Shown here: one piece after another, positions 44,492 to 53,255 of the stretch
Layout of the letters: each line of letters begins with the position of its first letter
Numbering within the stretch: the stretch's first letter is position 1
Origin: SAR202 cluster bacterium bin90
GTDB taxonomy: Bacteria; Chloroflexota; Dehalococcoidia; Lucifugimonadales; JADFKI01
NCBI GenBank assembly: GCA_002238855.1
Contig: MPND01000019.1
Span: forward strand, 1-64,000
Reading direction: 5' to 3'
DNA length: 64,000 bases
Program-made: the position numbers and the translations under genes
The notes under the pieces: generated by a model
The model's database searches: none
What the model was told of the DNA's origin: nothing
What the model saw: only the letters and a program-made list of their open reading frames with translations

Positions 44492-45511
44492 ATGGGAAGC
44501 ATAACCAGATGGGTGAAGTCGGTTCTTGGCGGAGTAATGCCGTCTAGTCGAGGTCGATTTGTTGCGCCGGACGACGATGAGGCGCTGAGTGAGATCGAAT
44601 CGCACGCGGTGAGGATCGCGCGCGAGTCCGGTGCAATCCTGCGGGCGCATTTCGAGCGCGCGCTGAATGTGGAGTACAAGGACGACAAGCAGAGCGACCC
44701 CGTAACGAATGCCGACTATGCATGCCAGACATACCTGACAGAGGCGATCAGCAAGCGTTTCCCGGAGCATGGGATACTCGGCGAGGAGGACAACGCCGCG
44801 GAGAGAGAACGAGCGGACGGGCAGCCTGCGCCCGATTTCGTCTGGGTTCTGGATCCGCTGGACGGCACCCGCAACTTCCTTTCAGGGCTTCCGCTGTATG
44901 CAAGTTCCATAGGAGTGCTGTACAAGGGCGCTCCGGTTGCGGCAGCGGTGTTCATGCCCTGGCCGAGCGATGAGGGCGGGATTGTAATGCACGCGCGCAG
45001 GGGCGGCGGCACGTATGTTGACGACGAGCCTGTGGTCGCGTTGAACGCGGCTGCGCCGGAGGCGAAAAGGCTGATTACGCTGCCGGGCAGCTTCGGTGCG
45101 CTGTTCAATGTGCGCAAGGATTTGCGTGGCAAATTTGGGGAACTGCGCATGACTGGCAGCATCGCATACGAACTTTCGATGGTGGCGAAGGGTGTCACTC
45201 AGTACACGATAACGACCGCGCCATTTCTGTGGGATGCCGCTGGAGGCTCGCTGCTTGTGATGGAGGCGGGCGGCATCGTGCTGCAAGGCGGGCGCAACAG
45301 GCTTCTGGGCAGGCTGCCAGCAGGCTTGAGATGGCACCAGTTGGAGTCGTTCGTGCCGTCGTGGAGCAGCGGCACCACCACAATGAAGGAACTGCGAGAG
45401 TGGCGCGCCCCCTTACTGCTGGGAAGCCCGAATGTAGCGCGCTATGTGGCAGGCAATCTGCGAGGCCGCTCGACGGTCAAGCGGAGACTCAGGCGGCTCG
45501 TGCGGAGGTAA
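44492..45511 (+). CDS. Inositol monophosphatase family phosphatase
   Basis: The protein shows the three IMPase metal motifs: ILGEED (about residue 95), WVLDPLDGTRNFLSG (about 115-130) and LWDAAGG (about 245). It should remove phosphate from inositol phosphate, fructose-1,6-bisphosphate, histidinol phosphate or PAP. A 30-residue N-terminal extension and a basic C-terminal tail (KRRLRRLVRR) are additions. It is divergent from the SMP-30 gene and convergent with the subtilase gene, which ends nine bases away. Confidence 0.88.
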   Translation: MGSITRWVKSVLGGVMPSSRGRFVAPDDDEALSEIESHAVRIARESGAILRAHFERALNVEYKDDKQSDPVTNADYACQTYLTEAISKRFPEHGILGEEDNAAERERADGQPAPDFVWVLDPLDGTRNFLSGLPLYASSIGVLYKGAPVAAAVFMPWPSDEGGIVMHARRGGGTYVDDEPVVALNAAAPEAKRLITLPGSFGALFNVRKDLRGKFGELRMTGSIAYELSMVAKGVTQYTITTAPFLWDAAGGSLLVMEAGGIVLQGGRNRLLGRLPAGLRWHQLESFVPSWSSGTTTMKELREWRAPLLLGSPNVARYVAGNLRGRSTVKRRLRRLVRR

Positions 45512-45519
45512 TCCGCAAC

Positions 45520-47730
45520 TCAGGGATTGACCACTATGCTGCCCCAGCAGACGACTGCGCCATCGGAACGCAGAGCGCAGGAGTGGCTCTCACCGCTGGC
45601 TATGGCAGTGTACTCGCCCGTTGTGGGCGGCGATGCCTGGCCCTGATCGTTGACCCCCCAGCAAAGAATCGCTCCTGTCGTCCTGTGAAGGGCGCATGTA
45701 TGCTTGTCGCCGCTGCTCACGGTAATTCCAATGTCCTCCGTGGGTTGAGGCACGGTTACGACTGTCGCTGTCGGTGTAAGCGTCGAGGTGGGGGTTGGCG
45801 AGGGCGTTGAAGTTGATGTGGGTGTATCCACAGGGGCCGGTGTGGTCGTCGATGTGGGCGTTGATGTAGGTGTCGACGTGCTTGTCGGCGTGACCGTCGG
45901 AGTCGCGGTGGGACTGGGCGTCTGTGTCGCTGTCGCGGTAGGCTCAGGCGTACTCGTCGCGGTAGCCAGAGCGGGCAGTCTGGCAAACCCGAATCCCCAG
46001 GTGTTGTTGGGCACAGTGCCGCGTCGCTGCGCATTATTCTTCAGATATCCTGCGATCTGCTGCGGTGTGTATCCGGGGAAACGCTGCTTAACGAGCGCCG
46101 CGAGACCCGCCACATGCGGCGAAGCCTGACTTGTCCCATGCCAGACGCCGTATGTACTCGACGTGCCGCCATCAGCGCCAACAATGTCCGGTTTCGTTCG
46201 GTTATCGGTTGTTGGTCCCCTGCTGCTGAACCCTTCGATTATGTTGGTGCTGCTATGACGTGCCGCGCCCGCCGCAAGCAGGCCGGAGTTTCTACTCTCG
46301 GCAGGATTGCCTATGCTGCGTGCAGACACGTAATTCTGCAGATCGCCTGTCGCGCCCCATATCAGCAACTGAACCCAGGACGGCGCAGCGCCGCCGGGGC
46401 TATACACCGCGAGACAATATTCGCCGTCATCAATCTCTCCATAATCGAGGCTGATCCGTTCGTATGGAATATCGCTTCCGGATCCCGTCTGGCTCCTCTC
46501 GCTCTTAGCTACGGCGTCGGATAGAGAGACAATGCTTCCGGTCTCGGGAATCAGATACAGGTTCAGGTCTTTACTTGCGCCGTCCCACGAGTCATCCCAC
46601 CGGAGTTGCGCGGTGATCCCTTCGAAGGGTTCCAGGTCGATGGTTATTCCGTTGCATTCGTTCCCGGTCGCGTTGAACTGGTGGATTCCGTCCGAGTCGG
46701 AGTCATAGAACGCTCCACGCCACGAGTCTCTCGCTGCGTTTCCGGCGGAGTTCACCCACAGGATTCCGCCGTTCACTGCCGCATCCACACTTTTCAACGG
46801 CGCATTGCTGTAAGGAGAGGTGCCGTCGCCCGGCCCTGAGAATGTCCAGCCAACTGACATGTTTATGACATCGACGTCCTGCGAAACCATCCAGTTGACG
46901 GCGTTAAGCAGGCCGCCATACGAGCGTGGGAGCGATATGTAGTATTCTGCCTCGGGGGCTATGTCGAACAGCGCCTCGGTCACCGCGGTGCCGTGTACTC
47001 TCGAACGTTCAGGGCTATTCATGGAAACACAGTCTGAAAGATTCGCCGTAAACCCGCCGATACCGGTGTCGCATCTAGCTTGGACGGTTGCCGGCAGCTC
47101 GCTTCCCATAAGCTCGGCGAAGCCTTTGAAGCTTACATCTATCACGCCAATCTTGACGCCTCTGCCCTTGTAGCCAGCGTTGTGCCAAGAAGTGACTCCG
47201 TGTACCACCACGCCGCCGCTCACCACGCTACCCTGGTCAGGATGTGGCGGGATAATAGTTCTGACATTGACCACACCTTCCAGTTCAGACGCTTCCGCAA
47301 GCAGGGATACGGGGATGTATGCCTCAATGTAGTCCGCTCCGATGTTGGGCGGGGACGCGCCGTTTGCTTCGAGGAAGTCAGTTATAGCAGAGGCGTATCC
47401 CTCGATGATGTACAGCGTAACGGCGACAGATTCACCGTCATGTATGGGCACCCTCACGGCAGCGGCTTGCGCGGTCAATCGGCCTGTCCGCACCTGCTCC
47501 ACAATACGGTTGAGGTCGGAGTCCAGATTGGGATACTCGGGCAGGGAGATTCCGCCATCGGGCGGCAGGACTTGTATGTCGAGTGCGTCACCTGGCTCAG
47601 TGACGGGCGTGGGCGTGGGAGCGCCGCCCTGCTGGGCGTGTACGCTTGCACTGCGTGATCCTGCCAGCAAGCCGACGAGCAGCAGCGCCGATGCCGCAAG
47701 TACCAGGAATACGGACAAGAGTCGGTTCAT
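45520..47730 (-). CDS. Secreted subtilisin-like serine protease with Thr/Pro linker and RCC1-like tail
   Basis: From ATG 47730 (736 residues), a signal peptide (residues ~1-33) precedes a pro-region. The S8 catalytic domain follows, with Asp in KIGVIDVSFKG (about 198), His in RVHGTAVTEA (about 246) and Ser in HGTSQASPHVAGLAAL. The whole triad is present, so it should be active outside the cell. A linker of about 75 residues of Thr, Pro and Ser follows. The end carries two short RCC1-type units (HTCALHRTTGAILCWG and HSCALRSDGAVVCWG). Alternative starts lie upstream to 47811. The tail may bind a surface or substrate. Confidence 0.88.
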   Translation of the reverse strand: MNRLLSVFLVLAASALLLVGLLAGSRSASVHAQQGGAPTPTPVTEPGDALDIQVLPPDGGISLPEYPNLDSDLNRIVEQVRTGRLTAQAAAVRVPIHDGESVAVTLYIIEGYASAITDFLEANGASPPNIGADYIEAYIPVSLLAEASELEGVVNVRTIIPPHPDQGSVVSGGVVVHGVTSWHNAGYKGRGVKIGVIDVSFKGFAELMGSELPATVQARCDTGIGGFTANLSDCVSMNSPERSRVHGTAVTEALFDIAPEAEYYISLPRSYGGLLNAVNWMVSQDVDVINMSVGWTFSGPGDGTSPYSNAPLKSVDAAVNGGILWVNSAGNAARDSWRGAFYDSDSDGIHQFNATGNECNGITIDLEPFEGITAQLRWDDSWDGASKDLNLYLIPETGSIVSLSDAVAKSERSQTGSGSDIPYERISLDYGEIDDGEYCLAVYSPGGAAPSWVQLLIWGATGDLQNYVSARSIGNPAESRNSGLLAAGAARHSSTNIIEGFSSRGPTTDNRTKPDIVGADGGTSSTYGVWHGTSQASPHVAGLAALVKQRFPGYTPQQIAGYLKNNAQRRGTVPNNTWGFGFARLPALATATSTPEPTATATQTPSPTATPTVTPTSTSTPTSTPTSTTTPAPVDTPTSTSTPSPTPTSTLTPTATVVTVPQPTEDIGITVSSGDKHTCALHRTTGAILCWGVNDQGQASPPTTGEYTAIASGESHSCALRSDGAVVCWGSIVVNP

Positions 47731-47991
47731 GTATGCAGTGTGCCTACGAGAAGATAACGATAATTCAATCTTGAGAACTGTGAAGAGGCATTCTAACCCA
47801 CATTTCTGCATAAGTCAGGATATCCTCAACACATTCATATTGGATTACAATTGGTACGAGTTCAAAATGCGGTGATAGCCCTGAAGTCACTTGTGCCATT
47901 GTGGAGCAGTGGCTCAATCACGCTGCACAGCCACAATGAAGAAACCGCGAGCGTGGCCACCATTGCTGCCGGGAAGCGCCTGGAGGCGGAA

Positions 47992-48747
47992 ATGGAAGAG
48001 GATACGACCTCCGATCTGCTTCAGAGCAGTTCCGCAACAGACGTGAACGCACTCGTACGCCTCGAAGGCGTGTCGAAGGAATACGAGGTTGGCGACGCGA
48101 CAGTCTATGCGCTCCGTGGGGTCAGCCTGGACATTCCCGAAGGGCAGTTTGTGGTGCTTCTGGGACCAAGCGGCTCCGGCAAGACGACCCTTCTGAACTT
48201 GGTAGGCGGTCTTGATGCGCCCAGCCGTGGACGGATCTGGGTAGGCGACAGCGAGATTACCGACCTGGACGAATCATCCCTGACCATGTACAGGCGCAAT
48301 ACCGTGGGGTTCGTCTTCCAGTTCTTCAATCTCGTTCCTTCGCTCACTGCCGGCGAAAATGTGGAGATGGTCGCAGAACTGACAGGAAACAAGGATAGAG
48401 CTACACCCGCGCTCCGGTCTGTCGGCCTGAGCGAGCGCATAGACCACTTCCCCGCGCAGCTTTCAGGCGGCGAGCAGCAGCGCGTTGCCATCGCGAGGGC
48501 ATTGGCGAAGGGGCCCTCAATCCTGCTGGGCGACGAACCCACCGGCGATCTCGATTACGACACAGGCAAGATGATCCTCGGCTTGATGCGAAGCATCAAT
48601 CGTTCTGAAAGCACCACAATGCTCATAGTCACGCACAACGTGGCAATATCCCGGATGGCAGACCGCGTGATACGAATGCGAAGCGGCGAGATCGTAGAAG
48701 ACACGCTCATTCGAGACCCCATACGGCCCGAAGACCTCGAGTGGTAG
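47992..48747 (+). CDS. ABC transporter ATPase of the MacB/LolD type
   Basis: The ATPase has LEGVSKEYEVGD, Walker A (GPSGSGKTTLLNLVGGLD), the signature LSGGEQQRVAIARAL, Walker B (ILLGDEPTGDLD) and an H-loop (IVTHNVAI). Its closest relatives drive MacB-type or lipoprotein-release machines rather than import. ATG 47992 is chosen (251 residues), because GGAGG lies five bases upstream; a frame from 47851 adds an unlikely tail. The permease gene begins two bases after its stop. Confidence 0.9.
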   Translation: MEEDTTSDLLQSSSATDVNALVRLEGVSKEYEVGDATVYALRGVSLDIPEGQFVVLLGPSGSGKTTLLNLVGGLDAPSRGRIWVGDSEITDLDESSLTMYRRNTVGFVFQFFNLVPSLTAGENVEMVAELTGNKDRATPALRSVGLSERIDHFPAQLSGGEQQRVAIARALAKGPSILLGDEPTGDLDYDTGKMILGLMRSINRSESTTMLIVTHNVAISRMADRVIRMRSGEIVEDTLIRDPIRPEDLEW

Positions 48748-48749
48748 CC

Positions 48750-51110
48750 ATGAGTACGCTGCTAAGAAAGTCATTCCGTGACCTGTGGCGGTCACGCGCC
48801 CTGTTCATCTCCATCATCGCCCTGCTGACGCTGGGAGTGGGCATCTTCGTCACCATGTACTCGGCGTTCCTGAATGTGAAGAGCTCCGAAGACTTCGCAT
48901 ACGAGCACCTGAAGTTTGCCGATGCCTTCTATGTCGTAGCACCACCCATACCGGCTAGGGCAGTAGAGCGCATCCGTGATATGGAAGGCGTGGCTGAGGT
49001 GGAGGGCAGGTATGTCGCCGACATAGCGATACGCCAGCCGGACAACCCGGACGAAACGCTGTCCGCCAGGGTCATCAGCATCCCCGACGAGGAGACACCG
49101 GACATCAACCGCGTCATCGTGAGAGAGGGCGAATTCCTTGCTGCGGCTGATGGGCGGCATGCTCTCGTGGACAACCTCTTCACGACCTATTACGACTTGA
49201 AACCCGGCGATTCCGTCTCGCTGGTGTACCAGGGCACGGACAGGGACTTCCGGATCAGCGGCGCAATCACAAGCCCGGAATACCTGTGGAAGTCCAAGGG
49301 AGGCGCGGAGCTCATCACCTCGCCGGGAGACTTTGCAGTCGTTATTGTCCGCAGGAACGCCGTTGACGACCTGCTCGGCGTGGAGGGCAAGATTAACGAG
49401 ATTACGCTGCGCTTCCGCCCCGGTGCGAACGCCGATGCAGTCAAAGCGGAAATCAATGCCTACCTGGACAGGTTCGGCTCTCACCGGCTCATCGAGAAGG
49501 AAGATCAACTAAGCTACGCCACGCTCAAGTCGGACATAGACGGCTTCGAGGAGATGGCGATAGCCATGCCCGTGCTCTTCCTGTCCATAACCGCGATGGT
49601 CGCATTCGCGATGCTCACGCGCATAGTGCAGAGCCAGAGGCACATCATAGGACTGATGCGCGCCGAGGGATTCTCCCGCGCCCAGATACTGCGCCACTAC
49701 CTCACCTTTCCTATCTTGATTGCGCTCATCGGCAATGGGCTGGGGATACTGTGGGGCACTCTCGCGGCAGGCGGTTTCACAAGCCTGTACGTGGAAGCTC
49801 TCGACCTTCCCTTCACCGTTGTCGTCAGCCAGACCCGGGTCATTGTCGTTGCCTTCGCAATTGGCTTGGTTGCGTGCGTCATAGCGGGCATCCAGCCCGC
49901 GCTGGCGGCGGCGCGGCTTACTCCTTCAGAAGCTATGCGAACGAACATTGCGTCCGGCGGCGCATCGGTCGTTTTGGAGAGAGTGCTGCCAATGCGACGC
50001 TTGCCGGGCATGCTGCGGCTGGCGCTCCGCAACATGGCGCGTGGACGCTGGCGAACATTGTCGTCAATAATGGGCATCGCCGTTTCGGTCGCTCTGGTCA
50101 CGGCGGTGATGGGCATGCTGGACACCATGAACAACGCCTTCGATGTGCAGTTCAACGAAATACAGCAGCACGACCTCAAGGCGGTATTTGCGCAGCCCAT
50201 CGACTATCGAAAGGCGGAAGTATTCCAGTCCTGGCAGCAGGTCCACAGGGCTGAACCCATAGCCGAAATACCCGTGAAGCTGGTCAACGGCAGCCGCTCC
50301 GAGCACTCGGTCGTTACAGCCGTAATGGAGGGCGCAACGCTGCTGACGCCAGATTATGTAGCAGGCGCGGAGCCACTGAGCGAGGACGGCATATTCCTCA
50401 CCGAGACGCTGGCGCGAGACCTGGGCTTGGAAGTAGGCGATACGGTCATGGTGGAATCCGAGCGTCAGGACCAGGCGTTTCCCGTGGCGGGCCTCGTACG
50501 ATTCCCTATGGGCGAATCAGCGTACATGAGGCTGCCGCAAGCTGCCTCGCTTATGAGGGGCTTCCACGCCACATCCGCGCTGATATCGTTGGAGCACATT
50601 GATCATGAAGAAGAGGTGACGAGGATGCTTGAGATGAGAGCCTATGTGCTCTCTGTGGAGCGCAGCGCGGCGGTGCGAGAGGGGTTCGAGGAGATAATGG
50701 CTCTGACTAACCTGTTCATAGGCATCATGACCATCTTCGGAATGTCGCTCGCCGCCTTCGCAGTCTTCAACACGGTTACGCTCAATGTCACGGAGCGCAG
50801 CCGCGAACTCGCCACCATGCGCACGTTAGGGTTCAGCAAGCGGCAAGTGAACCTGCTCATCACGATCGAGAGCCTGATAACCGGCGTGGTCGGTATCATA
50901 CTGGGCTTCGTTCTCGGCTATGCAATCGAGGCATACCTGATGGGACAGATGTCCACGCTGGACTGGAACATGGACATCATCATCGAGCCGTCCACCTTTG
51001 CGATCGTGGGCGCACTCACGCTGGCAGTGCTGCTCCTGTCCCAGATTCCAGGGCTGCGCGCGCTGCACAGGAGGAACCTGGCGGAAGCCACGAAGGAGCT
51101 AGCCTCGTAA
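48750..51110 (+). CDS. FtsX-type ABC permease (MacB_PCD/FtsX domains)
   Basis: This protein of about 786 residues has a first membrane segment (LFISIIALLTLGVGIFV), a long extracytoplasmic domain, and a three-helix FtsX domain (about 275-400). A second N-terminal-type segment follows (RWRTLSSIMGIAVSVALVTAV), then another extracytoplasmic domain and a final FtsX domain (about 660-785). It is a mechanotransmission-type permease working with the ATPase just upstream. There is no MacA-like adaptor gene adjacent, so it may process lipoproteins or peptides at the membrane. A frame start at GTG 48741 adds three residues. Confidence 0.88.
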   Translation: MSTLLRKSFRDLWRSRALFISIIALLTLGVGIFVTMYSAFLNVKSSEDFAYEHLKFADAFYVVAPPIPARAVERIRDMEGVAEVEGRYVADIAIRQPDNPDETLSARVISIPDEETPDINRVIVREGEFLAAADGRHALVDNLFTTYYDLKPGDSVSLVYQGTDRDFRISGAITSPEYLWKSKGGAELITSPGDFAVVIVRRNAVDDLLGVEGKINEITLRFRPGANADAVKAEINAYLDRFGSHRLIEKEDQLSYATLKSDIDGFEEMAIAMPVLFLSITAMVAFAMLTRIVQSQRHIIGLMRAEGFSRAQILRHYLTFPILIALIGNGLGILWGTLAAGGFTSLYVEALDLPFTVVVSQTRVIVVAFAIGLVACVIAGIQPALAAARLTPSEAMRTNIASGGASVVLERVLPMRRLPGMLRLALRNMARGRWRTLSSIMGIAVSVALVTAVMGMLDTMNNAFDVQFNEIQQHDLKAVFAQPIDYRKAEVFQSWQQVHRAEPIAEIPVKLVNGSRSEHSVVTAVMEGATLLTPDYVAGAEPLSEDGIFLTETLARDLGLEVGDTVMVESERQDQAFPVAGLVRFPMGESAYMRLPQAASLMRGFHATSALISLEHIDHEEEVTRMLEMRAYVLSVERSAAVREGFEEIMALTNLFIGIMTIFGMSLAAFAVFNTVTLNVTERSRELATMRTLGFSKRQVNLLITIESLITGVVGIILGFVLGYAIEAYLMGQMSTLDWNMDIIIEPSTFAIVGALTLAVLLLSQIPGLRALHRRNLAEATKELAS

Positions 51111-51136
51111 TAGATTGCCTCGCTGCAAAATTAGAT

Positions 51137-51170
51137 GCGGCATGTGGGTAATTACCACATGCCGCCTTTC
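51137..51170. terminator. Bidirectional terminator between convergent genes
   Basis: GCGGCATGTGG and CCACATGCCGC form a perfect 11-base stem around GTAATTA, followed by CTTTCGT on the plus strand and preceded by A-rich sequence for the minus strand. It separates the FtsX permease gene from the convergent SDR gene. Confidence 0.8.
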
Positions 51171-51199
51171 GTATGTCGCCGGAGAGAAAGTCCTAAACG

Positions 51200-51958
51200 C
51201 TAGCCCCTACCCACATAGGGCATCTTCGTCGCCATGATGGTGATGAACTGCACGTTTGTGTCGAGTGGCAGGTTCGACATGAAGAGAACAGCGTCAGCGG
51301 CGTGGTTGACATCGTAGGTCGGCTCAACCATCACCTCGCCGCTCGCCTGCGGGACGCCACCGCCCATTCGCTCTGTCATGGGCGTTGCGGCGTTGCCAAT
51401 GTCTATCTGGCCGCATGCGATGTTGTACTTGCGCCCGTCGAGCGATGTGGACTTGGTCAGGCCCGTGATCGAGTGCTTGGTGGCGGTGTATCCGACCGAA
51501 TCGGGACGCGGCGTGTACGCGGAGATTGAACCGTTGTTGATGATGCGTCCGCCCATCGGGTCCTGGTTCTTCATGATCTTGATGGCTTCCTGCGTGCAGA
51601 CGAAGGTGCCGGTCAGGTTCGTATTCACGACCGCCTGCCACGCTTCCAGCGGAATATCTTCCATTGGCATGCGCGGCGAGCCGATGCCCGCGTTATTGAA
51701 CAGCACATCCAGCCTGCCGAACCTCTCATGGGTCTTCGCGAACAGGTTGCGGATGGAGTCAGCGTCCGTTACATCGGTGACCACCGCAAGCATGCGCTCC
51801 CCGGCGTCGCCTGCCTCGGCTATCGTCTCTTCGAGCGCTGAGATTCGCCTGCCACCGATGGCGACCGAATACCCGTCATTCACAAGCGCCAGTGCGCTTT
51901 GCCTGCCAATACCCGAACCTCCGCCCGTAACGATGGCGACTTTGCCGTTTGCAGTCAT
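51200..51958 (-). CDS. Short-chain dehydrogenase/reductase
   Basis: A classical SDR of 252 residues: [10 protein letters not shown] (cofactor), [17 protein letters not shown], and the active-site [22 protein letters not shown] with Ser, Tyr and Lys in order. The Asn-Asn-Gly-Ser context and the C-terminal [13 protein letters not shown] differ from the SDR array at 15.7-18.1 kb, so it belongs to another subgroup. It is divergent from the MaoC pair. The substrate is unknown. Confidence 0.87.
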   Translation of the reverse strand: MTANGKVAIVTGGGSGIGRQSALALVNDGYSVAIGGRRISALEETIAEAGDAGERMLAVVTDVTDADSIRNLFAKTHERFGRLDVLFNNAGIGSPRMPMEDIPLEAWQAVVNTNLTGTFVCTQEAIKIMKNQDPMGGRIINNGSISAYTPRPDSVGYTATKHSITGLTKSTSLDGRKYNIACGQIDIGNAATPMTERMGGGVPQASGEVMVEPTYDVNHAADAVLFMSNLPLDTNVQFITIMATKMPYVGRG

Positions 51959-52134
51959 GGTGTCGAACTCCTTAGTGAAATATGAGTGTATATGTTTTCA
52001 GCAATCAGGTTTCAGTTTATAACATATATGCTGCATACTGTTAATCTGACGTCAATCTGTCGCATTCTTGACACATTGACGGGTGCGACTTAAACTTTTG
52101 CCAAAATAAAGACGCACTTTCAGGAGTATATTGC

Positions 52135-52590
52135 ATGACACAGGAGTCGGTCATAACCCAGCAGATGCGCGATGCCGTCGGCGTGGAGTCCGAGCCAATC
52201 ACGCATGACGTGGAGAAAGGCGCGATCATCAAGTTCGCGCAGGCAATCGGCGACACAAACCCTTTGTACAACGACGACGAGTCGGCGCGACAGTCCAGAT
52301 ACGGTGGCATCATCGCGCCTCCGACGTTCATGCGGTCACTGATTTCCAATTCGCCACCTTCTTACAATAGTCCATACTCCGCCAATCTCGATGGCGGCAG
52401 CCAATGGGAGTACTTCCACCCCGTGCGACCCGGCGACCGAATCACGGTTACGACCAAGCTCGCCGACCTGTTCGAGCGACCCGGCAGGCTGGGCAACATG
52501 CTCTTCAGCGTGCGCGAGACGAAGTATGTAAACCAGTTCGGGCAGACCGTCGCATTGCAGCGCACGACCGGCATTAGCTACGATCCCTAA
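52135..52590 (+). CDS. MaoC-like dehydratase, N-terminal-type subunit (FAS1-like)
   Basis: This 151-residue hotdog protein resembles the MaoC_dehydrat_N family: KFAQAIGDTNPLYNDDESA (about residues 39-57), YGGIIAPPTFMRSL, then a C-terminal VTTKLADLFERPGR. It keeps the Asp but has Tyr where the hydratase His is usual, so it is probably the structural partner of the next gene, as HadA is to HadB. Together they would hydrate or dehydrate an enoyl-CoA or a related thioester. GGAG precedes ATG 52135. Confidence 0.85.
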   Translation: MTQESVITQQMRDAVGVESEPITHDVEKGAIIKFAQAIGDTNPLYNDDESARQSRYGGIIAPPTFMRSLISNSPPSYNSPYSANLDGGSQWEYFHPVRPGDRITVTTKLADLFERPGRLGNMLFSVRETKYVNQFGQTVALQRTTGISYDP

Positions 52591-52674
52591 AGAGTTTCAA
52601 TTAACACCCCCAACAGAGAAAGAGACAAGGGCGACACAATCGTCCACGGCAATGACGAACAAAGGAGAGTACTA

Positions 52675-53106
52675 ATGGGCAGTCAGGTATATTTCGAGGA
52701 TGTTCAGGAAGGCATGGATGTCCCTACGCTGCGCAAGAACCCGACCACGCAGCAGCTCGTGAAGTATGCGGGCGCTTCCGGCGACTACTATCAGATCCAC
52801 TACGATCAGAACTACGCGAAGAACAACGGCTTGCCGGATGTCATCCTGCACGGCGCGCTCAAGGGGGCGTGGCTGGGACAGCTTATGACCGACTGGATCG
52901 GTGAAGAGGGCATGCTGAAGTCGCTGACGACACAGTATCGCGGCATGGATGTGCCGGGCACGCCAATGTACGGCAAGGGCGTCGTCACGAAGACTTATAC
53001 CGAAAACGGCGAGAACCTGGTGGACTGCGACATCTGGCTGGAAGACCACGAGGGGAAGAAGACCACGCCGGGTGCAGCGACGGTGGCATTGCCATCGCGT
53101 GCATAA
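52675..53106 (+). CDS. MaoC-like enoyl hydratase, catalytic subunit
   Basis: This 143-residue hotdog protein carries the full R-hydratase motif: KYAGASGDYYQIHYDQNYAKN (about residues 31-51), with the catalytic Asp and His, followed by DVILHGALKGAWLGQL. It lies 84 bases after the N-terminal-type partner, with GGAG upstream of ATG 52675. The pair probably forms a heterodimeric (R)-specific hydratase used in acyl-CoA breakdown or in degradation of an unusual carbon source. Confidence 0.87.
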   Translation: MGSQVYFEDVQEGMDVPTLRKNPTTQQLVKYAGASGDYYQIHYDQNYAKNNGLPDVILHGALKGAWLGQLMTDWIGEEGMLKSLTTQYRGMDVPGTPMYGKGVVTKTYTENGENLVDCDIWLEDHEGKKTTPGAATVALPSRA

Positions 53107-53144
53107 TACGCAGCGCCGCTTCGCGGTTCCATACAGTCTAACCT

Positions 53145-53207
53145 GAATAGACAGGATGGACAGGATATGATGCTTGTAGCGCTTCATCCTGTGAATCCTG
53201 TCTATTC
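53145..53207. repeat. Long inverted repeat of the GGACAGGAT family
   Basis: GAATAGACAGGAT pairs with ATCCTGTCTATTC across the element, and the middle also carries GGACAGGATATGA against TCATCCTGTG. The structure is a large intergenic hairpin after the MaoC gene. Related elements lie at 9931-9975, 55287-55310 and inside mfd. Confidence 0.75.
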
Positions 53208-53255
53208 TGCTTAACGGCAACCGTTGTCACCTGAACATAGAGGGAGATAGTGAAC

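Noticed and set aside
45780-45960. Repeat array in the subtilase gene
   Set aside because: It is the DNA for a Thr/Pro/Ser linker, repetitive because of codon use, with no separate array structure.
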